Shown here: one piece after another, positions 34,638-42,055 of the stretch
How positions within the stretch are numbered: position 1 is the first letter of the stretch
Layout of the letters: each line of letters starts with the position of its first letter
Assembly (NCBI GenBank): GCA_018814305.1
Contig: JAHJAA010000082.1
Span: 1 to 64,000, forward strand
Length of the DNA: 64,000 nt
From: Pseudomonadota bacterium
Lineage (GTDB): Bacteria; Desulfobacterota; Desulfobulbia; Desulfobulbales; JAGXFP01
Direction: 5' to 3'
The notes under the pieces: model-generated
The model's input: the letters and a program-made list of their open reading frames with translations, nothing else
The model's database searches: none
What the model was told of the DNA's origin: nothing
Translations under genes and position numbers: made by a program

Positions 34638-34784
34638 TTTCTTTTGTACTCCCCGATTCTTTGAAATAGGTTTTGTGAATTGTCTGTTTCGTTTATTACA
34701 GTGAATAAAGCAAGAATCGTGCTAGGTATACTGTATATTATAAACAATTAAAAACAATAGGTTGCGATTATTGTAGTGGAGGGA

Positions 34785-34802
34785 TGTTCATCCGAATGAA
34801 CA
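34785..34802. promoter_or_regulatory. Palindromic operator-like site upstream of tex
   Basis: TGTTCAT-CCGA-ATGAACA, a perfect 7+7 inverted repeat with a 4-base centre, lies about 100 bases before the tex ATG and near TATACT/TATATTATA sequences at about 34729-34742. It looks like a repressor site for a dimer; the regulator is unknown. Confidence 0.4.
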
Positions 34803-34904
34803 CTATTCTTCATTGATCCATAAGAGAGGGAATAATAGTGTCCAGAGGTAACTGATGGACTAGTGAAATAGTTCAATTTGGCGTTTTGCTCTTCAAAGGG
34901 AATC

Positions 34905-37028
34905 ATGGAAGATTATAAAGAAATTATTGCCGGAGAACTGAAGTTAAGGGCCGCTCAGGTCGCATCCGTGACGAGTCTGCTTAATGACGGAGCCACCGTG
35001 CCATTTATTGCCCGTTATCGGAAGGAGATGACCGGTGAGGTGGATGAAGTCGGGGTTGCCGCTATTCGAGATCGTCTGGCTCAGTTGGGCGAACTCGATA
35101 AACGACGGGAGGCTATCATTACATCTCTTCAAGAAAGGGAACTGATGACCCCGGAGCTCCAGGCCTCCCTCCGGAGTGCCGCTAATTTGACGATCCTTGA
35201 AGATCTCTATCTGCCCTATCGTCCCAAACGGAGAACCAGGAGTACCGTAGCCAAGGAAAAGGGCCTTGAACCGCTGGCCCGGGCAATTTTCTCCCAGGAT
35301 CAAAAGCCGTTTGCTCCGGATCAATTTGTCAATTCGGAGCTAGGTGTTCTTGACGCTTCCGAGGCCTTGGCTGGAGCGCGCGATATTATCGCCGAATGGA
35401 TTAGTGAAGATCTTTCGATCCGAACCGCGTTACGCAAGGTCTTTGAGGGACAGGCCATCATAAGTGCCAAGGGTGTCAAAAAGAACATGGAAGCCGGGGC
35501 TAAATTCCGGGATTATTTCGATTGGCAGGAACCCGCCGCCAAGACCCCGAGTCATCGTCTCCTGGCCATGTTGCGCGGTGAAAATGAAAAGGTTCTGACC
35601 CTGACTATGCGGCCTCCGGAAGAGGTGGCCCTTATTCTTTTGCGTAAGCGATTTGTAATAAGTGACCATAGCTCGGGCCAGCAGGTTGCCTTGGCAGTAG
35701 AAGACGGGTACAAGCGTTTACTGGCTCCCTCTCTGGAAAACGAACTGCGGACCAATCTCAAGGAAAAGGCTGATCGTGAGGCGATCAAGGTCTTTGCCGA
35801 CAACCTCCGGGAATTATTGCTGGCTTCACCCTTGGGGCGGAAGCGAGTCATGGCCTTGGATCCAGGCTTTCGGACCGGGGCAAAACTGGTCTGTCTGGAT
35901 GACCAGGGGCAACTGTTGCATTTTACGACTATTTATCCAACTCTTTCGGCCCAGCAGGCTCGGGAGGCGGCAAAGATCGTCACCGAACTGAACGGGACAT
36001 ACCGGATTGAGGCCATTGCCATTGGCAACGGGACCGCTGGTCGAGAGACCGAGACCTTTGTTCGGGAACTGGACCTGCCTTCGTCGATCCTGATCACCAT
36101 GGTCGATGAAAGTGGGGCCTCGATTTATTCTGCGTCGGAGACGGCTCGGGTGGAGTTTCCTGATCTCGACCTGACGGTGCGCGGGGCGATTTCCATCGGC
36201 CGACGCCTGCAGGATCCGTTGGCCGAACTGGTGAAGCTTGATCCCAAGGTCATCGGGGTCGGTCAGTATCAGCATGATGTCAATCAGGCTGCGTTGAAAA
36301 AAAGCCTGGAGGACACGGTGATCAGTTGCGTGAATCGGGTCGGGGTTGAACTGAATACCGCCAGTGCCGAACTTTTGAGCTATGTCTCCGGGTTGGGCCC
36401 GGTGCTGGCCAAAAATATTATTCAATTCCGGAATGAACAAGGCCCTTTTCTGAGCCGAAAAGATCTGTTGAAGGTCGCGCGGTTGGGGGCCAAGGCCTTT
36501 GAGCAATGCGCCGGGTTTCTCCGGATCCATGGCGCCGCCAATCCGCTCGATGCTGGTGGGGTTCACCCGGAGCGGTACCCTATCGTTAAACTGATAGCCA
36601 AGGATTGCGGTTGTCGGGTGGTTGATCTGATCGAACAGCCGGAGATGAGAAAACGGGTGGATATTAAACTCTATGTGACGGATTCGGTTGGTCTACCCAC
36701 TTTAACCGATATCATGGCGGAACTCGCCAAACCGGGACGTGACCCACGAACAATATTTCAGGCCTTTTCTTTTGCCGAAGGCGTCAACAGTATCAACGAT
36801 CTTGAACCGGGTATGCGGTTGCCAGGCCTGGTCACCAACGTCACCAAATTCGGGGCCTTTGTCGACATCGGCGTCCATCAGGATGGGCTGGTCCATATCA
36901 GCCAACTGGCTGATCGCTTTGTCAAGGACCCAGCCGAGGTGGTCAAGGTGCGCCAGCAGGTCATGGTCCGGGTGCTGGAAGTTGACCCGGATAGGAAGCG
37001 AATTGCCCTTTCTTTACGGGAGGGGTAG
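34905..37028 (+). CDS. tex: Transcription accessory protein Tex
   Basis: 707 aa from the ATG at 34905 (AAGGGA just upstream; a TTG-started frame is nine codons longer). Domain order is that of Tex: N-terminal helices, YqgF-like RNase H fold (MALDPGFRTGAKL near residue 320), helix-hairpin-helix region (VSGLGPVLAKNII; LLKVARLGAKAFEQCAGFLRI), and a C-terminal S1 RNA-binding domain (GLVTNVTKFGAFVDIGVHQDGLVHISQL). Tex is a nucleic-acid-binding protein implicated in transcription and stress survival. The gene is monocistronic and converges with the Cys-rich PAS gene. Confidence 0.96.
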   Translation: MEDYKEIIAGELKLRAAQVASVTSLLNDGATVPFIARYRKEMTGEVDEVGVAAIRDRLAQLGELDKRREAIITSLQERELMTPELQASLRSAANLTILEDLYLPYRPKRRTRSTVAKEKGLEPLARAIFSQDQKPFAPDQFVNSELGVLDASEALAGARDIIAEWISEDLSIRTALRKVFEGQAIISAKGVKKNMEAGAKFRDYFDWQEPAAKTPSHRLLAMLRGENEKVLTLTMRPPEEVALILLRKRFVISDHSSGQQVALAVEDGYKRLLAPSLENELRTNLKEKADREAIKVFADNLRELLLASPLGRKRVMALDPGFRTGAKLVCLDDQGQLLHFTTIYPTLSAQQAREAAKIVTELNGTYRIEAIAIGNGTAGRETETFVRELDLPSSILITMVDESGASIYSASETARVEFPDLDLTVRGAISIGRRLQDPLAELVKLDPKVIGVGQYQHDVNQAALKKSLEDTVISCVNRVGVELNTASAELLSYVSGLGPVLAKNIIQFRNEQGPFLSRKDLLKVARLGAKAFEQCAGFLRIHGAANPLDAGGVHPERYPIVKLIAKDCGCRVVDLIEQPEMRKRVDIKLYVTDSVGLPTLTDIMAELAKPGRDPRTIFQAFSFAEGVNSINDLEPGMRLPGLVTNVTKFGAFVDIGVHQDGLVHISQLADRFVKDPAEVVKVRQQVMVRVLEVDPDRKRIALSLREG

Positions 37029-37042
37029 CGTTCTCCTTATGG

Positions 37043-37537
37043 TTAGATTCTGGTAAAGCTCCTGATGGCGAGAAGGGCAGAGGGGCCGATTCTTTCCGTT
37101 GCGATGGACACCCCGTAGGCCTCGAATCCATGGGGTGTTTTTATGGGCAGTACTGTTTGTACCTCATTTTGTGATACCCCTGTGGTCAAGGTCTCGATCA
37201 CGGCTTCCTTGATTGTACAATTGAGACAATTCTCGTCCAGCCCACAGCCTGCTTCACTGAATGAATGGCGGCATTCAAACACCTGGCCCCCTCGGAGACC
37301 GCTGACCTGGGCAGGACTCTTGCCGAAAAGGACTTGTGCCCCATGGTTTGCGGTAACGACCAGTCTGGGGTTGCTCTGCATTAAAAGGGTGGGGACCTCA
37401 ATTTTATTCAGAAAAGATTGGAGGCGGTCCGGATTACCTAAAATCATCTCGGTGCACGCCGGGCACAGTCCGTGGGTGACATTTTGGACCTGCGGGGTTT
37501 GGGTGCTATTACCACAGGATCGGCAGGCTTTCTTCAT
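37043..37537 (-). CDS. Cys-rich PAS-like protein with N-terminal zinc-ribbon-like motif
   Basis: 164 aa from the ATG at 37537 (AGAGG 7 bases upstream); a frame 11 codons longer overlaps the previous stop. The N-terminus has CRSCG...CPAC, a zinc-ribbon-like pair. The rest is PAS-like: IEVPTLLMQSNPRLVVTANHGAQVLFG, followed by a cysteine cluster (C..H......GCG....C..C) typical of some deltaproteobacterial PAS domains. It may sense redox state or bind a metal cofactor. It is the third gene of a unit with a LytS-like kinase and a LytTR regulator, so it may feed a signal to them. Confidence 0.7.
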   Translation of the reverse strand: MKKACRSCGNSTQTPQVQNVTHGLCPACTEMILGNPDRLQSFLNKIEVPTLLMQSNPRLVVTANHGAQVLFGKSPAQVSGLRGGQVFECRHSFSEAGCGLDENCLNCTIKEAVIETLTTGVSQNEVQTVLPIKTPHGFEAYGVSIATERIGPSALLAIRSFTRI

Positions 37538-37566
37538 GGCATTTCCTCTGTTATTCAGTTCATCAT

Positions 37567-38334
37567 TCACATTTGCCGGAACAGATGGGTATACGAGCGA
37601 CTGACGGTCAGTTGTTCCGGGCGGTCGGCCAGGCTGACCACAAAACGACCGGTCAAAGAGCGGTTGACCTTGGTGATTTTACCGACATTAACCATGGTCT
37701 TGCGGTGGATCTGCCAGAATTTTGCCGGATCCAGTTGTTCGGCGAGTTGTTTGATGCTGATCCTGATGAGATGTTCGGCCGATGCGGTCATCACCTCGGT
37801 GTATTTGTCGGAGGCCCTGAAGAAACTGATTTCGTCGACCGGCAAGAGCTTAATGCCCTCACCATGCCGAACCTTGATCCAGTCCAGAAATCCGGGGGAG
37901 ACTGGTTTCCCAAGGTTTCGGAGCAATGATTCGACGGTTGAACGGAAAGCGTGATCTGATCCCGGCGGTGCCTGGATTTCCTGGCGGAGCCGGGCAACGG
38001 TCTTGGTGAGCCGCTCCACGGACAAGGGTTTCAGCAGATAGTCCAGGGCGGCATGATCAAAGGCCTCAATGGCATATTGGTCATAGGCGGTGATGAAAAC
38101 GATCCGGCACTGTTCCGGGGCCTCCGCCGCCACCTCAAGTCCGGTTAATCCGGGCATCCGGATATCCAGGAAGGCGATATCCGGCCTTGTTTTCAGGATC
38201 AGGTCCCGGGCCTCAATACCGTTTTCGGCCTCACCGCAGAGCTCCAGATCCGGCCAGATCTCCGTAAGAGTGGTCCGCAGATGCGTTCTGAGGATCGCTT
38301 CGTCATCGGCGATGAGGGCACGTACCGGTTTCAT
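37567..38334 (-). CDS. LytTR-family response regulator
   Basis: 255 aa: receiver domain (1-120) with the phospho-Asp in IAFLDIRMPGLTG, and a C-terminal LytTR DNA-binding domain (about 150-255) with the family pattern FRASDKYTEV...WQIHRKTMVNV. It is the output of the membrane kinase gene that overlaps it by 4 bases. LytTR regulators of this type control cell envelope or metabolite uptake genes; targets unknown here. Confidence 0.94.
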   Translation of the reverse strand: MKPVRALIADDEAILRTHLRTTLTEIWPDLELCGEAENGIEARDLILKTRPDIAFLDIRMPGLTGLEVAAEAPEQCRIVFITAYDQYAIEAFDHAALDYLLKPLSVERLTKTVARLRQEIQAPPGSDHAFRSTVESLLRNLGKPVSPGFLDWIKVRHGEGIKLLPVDEISFFRASDKYTEVMTASAEHLIRISIKQLAEQLDPAKFWQIHRKTMVNVGKITKVNRSLTGRFVVSLADRPEQLTVSRSYTHLFRQM

Positions 38335-39458
38335 TGAACACCCTGTGGATGGTCTTTAGGGATGAAGCGGGGCAGGGTCATGATGACCTTGAGCCCCTGG
38401 GGAATGTTTCTCTCAAACCGGATCTGGGTCATGTCTATGCCGTATATCCCATGAATTCTTCGGAAGACGCTGGAGGTCCCGAATCCAGGGTGGTTTTTTT
38501 CTGAGAGGCCTTGGCCGGTATCAGTAATTTCGATCCGGAGCATCGATTCTTGGCGACCGATATGGAGGGTAATGGAGCCGCCCTCAACCATCGGTTCCAG
38601 GCCGTGCTTGATACTGTTCTCAATGAGTGGCTGCAGCAGCATGGGAGGGATCTCTTCCTCGCCGATTTCATCAGTGAGCTCAATTCCATAGGTGAGGCGA
38701 GAGCCCATCCTGATCTTCATCAGCTCAAGATAGGCCTCGATCAAGGTCAGTTCATCCTTGATTGTGATCGAGGCCAGCCGGCTTCTCGCCAGAGAGGTGC
38801 GGAGATAGCCGGTGAGATTCAACAGCATCCGGCCAGCGGACTCACGGTCGGTTGTCAGCAGACAATGGATATGGGCCAGAGTGTTAAACAGAAAATGCGG
38901 CTCCACCTGGGCCTGGAGGAGTTTTAATTCGAGCTCCACTGCCTGCTTTTCCCGGGCGAGACGACGGATTTTTTCTTCTTGGGCCAGGGCCTTGATCTCC
39001 TGGATTTTCTTTTGTGAGATATAGAGATAACTGACCATGGTGCCGCAGCAGAGACTGACTAATAATACCTGCCAAAGGAAGCGGTGGTCGTTGAGTGAAA
39101 AGGTTAACCGGGTCTCCTCGGGGAGGAAGAGATGGGTGAGTCCCATGCCGGTGATTGCCCCCATGGTCAGGGCCAGGAAGATGATGATCAGTTGGCCGAT
39201 CGGTGAAAATTTATTAAAAAAACCATAACTTCCCCGCACCCAGGTGTATATGGAAAAACCGATGAGTTGGGAATAAATCAGGCTCACCCCCAGTGCCTCG
39301 GCAAAGCCGATGCCCTGGAGGGTGAAAGCGATGATGGAGTTGATCAGAACGAGGACAACAAGTTCCTTGATCAGGCCTGGCCAGGTAAAAGTCAGCGCAG
39401 TCCCCATCGGGGCGGGCTTGAAAATGGCGCTGTTTTCGGTTGAACGATTACCTGGCAA
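38331..39458 (-). CDS. LytS-like sensor histidine kinase (His_kinase/HATPase)
   Basis: 375 aa: four membrane helices (about residues 25-150) without a clear extracellular domain, a coiled-coil linker (about 160-190), the LytS-type phospho-acceptor in QAQVEPHFLFNTLAHI (near 187) and an HATPase domain with ENSIKHGLEPM and DTGQGL. The stop overlaps the regulator start. The absence of a sensor domain suggests it senses the membrane or works with a partner; the Cys-rich PAS protein two genes down is a candidate. Confidence 0.93.
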   Translation of the reverse strand: MPGNRSTENSAIFKPAPMGTALTFTWPGLIKELVVLVLINSIIAFTLQGIGFAEALGVSLIYSQLIGFSIYTWVRGSYGFFNKFSPIGQLIIIFLALTMGAITGMGLTHLFLPEETRLTFSLNDHRFLWQVLLVSLCCGTMVSYLYISQKKIQEIKALAQEEKIRRLAREKQAVELELKLLQAQVEPHFLFNTLAHIHCLLTTDRESAGRMLLNLTGYLRTSLARSRLASITIKDELTLIEAYLELMKIRMGSRLTYGIELTDEIGEEEIPPMLLQPLIENSIKHGLEPMVEGGSITLHIGRQESMLRIEITDTGQGLSEKNHPGFGTSSVFRRIHGIYGIDMTQIRFERNIPQGLKVIMTLPRFIPKDHPQGVQ

Positions 39459-39479
39459 AATTGGACCTTCAAATATGCA

Positions 39480-39941
39480 TTATTGAACGGTTATCTTTAC
39501 CACCTTTTCTGGCGAATCCAACCGGAAAAGTGCCTTTTGGAATGGCGGTGGGCCGAAAGGAGAGCGGGCGCCATTGGAAAAGGCGTATCGTTCCAGAGGT
39601 ATACCCAGCAGGGGGATCTTGTCCAGGGTCCGGTTCCCGTTTTCATCATGATAGAGCTTTATTGCATATTCGCCGAAGGGGAGATCGGTAAAGAGTCCGT
39701 GACTTTGTCGGTTTTGGATCGGGATTTCCAGTGAGCGGAAATATGGTTCCCCCTGGTGAAAACTTTTTTGCGAATTAATCAGCGCTACCCGCACCCGGCC
39801 ATGATCATTCTTCATGCCGTCAATTTCGATTCGGAGCGTGCCGGAATGAGCGGCCGGTTCGGCCGATGAGGATGCAATCCACCCCTGTAGAAACAGGACG
39901 AAACCGATGATGATCCATGATGCCCGCGTTAATTTTTTCAT
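39480..39941 (-). CDS. Secreted DUF2141 protein
   Basis: 153 aa. Signal peptide about residues 1-27; the mature part is a beta-rich DUF2141 domain with the typical GRVRVALINS, FTDLPFGEYAIKLYHDENGNRTLD and GIPLERYAFSNGA. The family occurs in many Gram-negative bacteria and its function is unknown; the DENGNRTLD loop may bind calcium. It sits 26 bases downstream of the TM-flavodoxin-SCP2 gene in the same direction, so they may be cotranscribed. Confidence 0.9.
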   Translation of the reverse strand: MKKLTRASWIIIGFVLFLQGWIASSSAEPAAHSGTLRIEIDGMKNDHGRVRVALINSQKSFHQGEPYFRSLEIPIQNRQSHGLFTDLPFGEYAIKLYHDENGNRTLDKIPLLGIPLERYAFSNGARSPFGPPPFQKALFRLDSPEKVVKITVQ

Positions 39942-39967
39942 TGTTTTTGGTCCATTGTTTTTAGGTT

Positions 39968-41785
39968 TTATTGCATCGCTGCCCGCATCTTCAACAAGAG
40001 GCCAAGGTCACCTTCCGCCTCATAGAGTCCTTTTTGAAAGGCCTCGGTGCCAGAGATTGCGCCAGAACTAATCGCGCGCCAAACCTCCCAGGGAGTCTTG
40101 ATTTTCAGGTCGGCTCTAGCTGCTTGTCCTCGGTTCAGGTGGCATTTCCCCGGGGAGAGATCGAAAAAATACTGTCCGTCATCGCGATCTATGATCTCAA
40201 ATTGCAGGACCCCCTGCAGGGTGCCAGCTTTTAAAGGATTATACTTGGAGGCCATGCCGCCAAAAAGCATCCGGGGTTGGTTCCGCAGATAGTCCTCACG
40301 GTCCGGGAGTGCCGCTTTTGTTTTTTTCTTTTCTTCGTACTCCAGCAGCGTCTCCCAGGAATAATTGGCGACCTGCCGGAAACCGTCGACATTACCATGG
40401 AATGGCTGTGCTATCTGTTGTTCGGTGATCGGGCTGACATAGCCCTGTTCAGCCACTTGGCGCCCCGCTTGATGGAGGGAAGCCAGCAGATGGTCGTAGC
40501 GGTCCTGGTACCGTTCATGAAAGGTCAAAGACTCGGAGGAGGTGCGCAGGATTTCCCCGACGATGGTTGCTCCGCCGCTTGTGGCCATGGCCCGGTACAT
40601 GGCCACAATCGGCGCGAAATGGCTGATCTCCGGAAATCCGCAGACCGAGAAGAGCAGGAACCGTTCCGGGTTCGATTCCCGCCAGCGTGAGGGGTGTCGG
40701 GTGGAACCATCGGGCCTTTCCACGAGAAACGGCTCCAGTTTGGGCAGTGAACGATCAAGGAAATTTTTCATGATCCCGGGAACGGAAAAGGTATAGAGCG
40801 GTTGGGCATAGACGATCAGGTCGGCAGACCGCATTTTTTTAAGCAGGTGCGGCATGTCATCCTGGTGGATGCATCGACCGGGGGTCTTGACCCAGCAGGA
40901 AAAGCAACCGATGCATGGCTTGATCGTAAGTTCGGAGAGCAAGATCAATTCTTGCTCGATACCGCCAGCCGCCATCCCCTCCATGAATTTCTCCAGCAAT
41001 CGATAAGTATGACCGTGCCGGCCTCGGGGACTGCCGAGTACGATCAAGGCCTTTTGGATTGGTCCCTGGCGGCGTGCCTGAAGTTGGCGTTGCTCATCTG
41101 TTTGGTTGATACTCTCAACATTAGATGGCAGGACGGTTGTTTGATCTTCTGGGGTTTTCCCACTATTGGGCGCTGTGCCTGGAACCGTTTGATGTTTTCG
41201 GAGAGCATACGCCGGAAATTTTTTGTTAAGAGGAATGCCGATCAGGATCATCAGTCCAATCGGCACGATGATTTTAAAGAGGGCGGACGGGAAGAGCGAG
41301 ACCATGAACGCCACTAAAAATAATCCGGTCCAGATCATCGACATGGTTTGATTAATCGCCAGAAACGGTTCCGTCTGCCAGACTTCCGGGGCACTGTTGC
41401 GTTTGGCAAAGGGGATGGTAAATGGTTCGACGTTCCTGGTGAGGGAGAGAGCTGCGACCAGAAAAAAAGTAAAATAGAGTATGGAGGTGAAGTGGTCATT
41501 ATAAAGCCAGATGGCGGTATCCTGCCAGAGAACCATGGCAACCAATCCGACCAGCCAGAATAAGACCATGGCGTAATCAAGTTTGGTTTCTTGGTTTTCT
41601 TTATGCGCCAGCAGGGTATAGCTGATGGTATAAGTGGCGGCTATTCCTGCGGCAATCGGAGTGCTCGTCTGTTCCTTTACCGCAAAATAGATAAAAATGG
41701 CGGGAAAAGTTCTGGTGAAGAGCATGATTTTTGTAAACAGTCCCATTGGTATCCCCCAGTCCAAATTGAACGATACTTCTTTCAA
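39968..41785 (-). CDS. Membrane protein fused to a flavodoxin-like FMN reductase and an SCP2 lipid-binding domain
   Basis: 605 aa in three parts. About 1-200: six membrane helices of unassigned family. About 240-440: NADPH-dependent FMN-reductase/flavodoxin-like domain (VLGSPRGRHGHTYRLLEKF flavin-binding start; CIGCFSCW with three Cys; YAQPLYTFSVPGIMKNFLDR). About 505-605: SCP2 sterol-carrier-like domain (LQFEIIDRDDGQYFFDLSPG; ADLKIKTPWEVWRAISSG). It could pass electrons to a lipid substrate held by the SCP2 part near the membrane; this is inferred. An ATG at codon 14 is an alternative start. Confidence 0.82.
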   Translation of the reverse strand: MKEVSFNLDWGIPMGLFTKIMLFTRTFPAIFIYFAVKEQTSTPIAAGIAATYTISYTLLAHKENQETKLDYAMVLFWLVGLVAMVLWQDTAIWLYNDHFTSILYFTFFLVAALSLTRNVEPFTIPFAKRNSAPEVWQTEPFLAINQTMSMIWTGLFLVAFMVSLFPSALFKIIVPIGLMILIGIPLNKKFPAYALRKHQTVPGTAPNSGKTPEDQTTVLPSNVESINQTDEQRQLQARRQGPIQKALIVLGSPRGRHGHTYRLLEKFMEGMAAGGIEQELILLSELTIKPCIGCFSCWVKTPGRCIHQDDMPHLLKKMRSADLIVYAQPLYTFSVPGIMKNFLDRSLPKLEPFLVERPDGSTRHPSRWRESNPERFLLFSVCGFPEISHFAPIVAMYRAMATSGGATIVGEILRTSSESLTFHERYQDRYDHLLASLHQAGRQVAEQGYVSPITEQQIAQPFHGNVDGFRQVANYSWETLLEYEEKKKTKAALPDREDYLRNQPRMLFGGMASKYNPLKAGTLQGVLQFEIIDRDDGQYFFDLSPGKCHLNRGQAARADLKIKTPWEVWRAISSGAISGTEAFQKGLYEAEGDLGLLLKMRAAMQ

Positions 41786-42055
41786 ATGGCATCATCATAA
41801 TGGTGTCATCTGGTTTTCACCATGCCAATGGGATGAAGTGGATATTGTTGCGACGAAAGGGGGGGGAGATGGCAATCTTCGGGGTTACAAAAATCCCGGT
41901 AAATGGAGCAATGAGGACCAACTATCCGGGGGGAGAATGGACTTTGTTGGAATGGTCGGAAAAAACAGTGTTGGATTAATAAAAACTCATGATACTATGG
42001 CGTTATTTGATTCTTCACCAGCGTGTTCCCGATAAACCTCACACAAGGCGTAGCC

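Noticed and set aside
40665-40690. GGGTTCGATTCCCGCC, which looks like a tRNA T-arm
   Set aside because: It lies inside the flavodoxin-SCP2 fusion gene and no cloverleaf or acceptor stem can be built around it.
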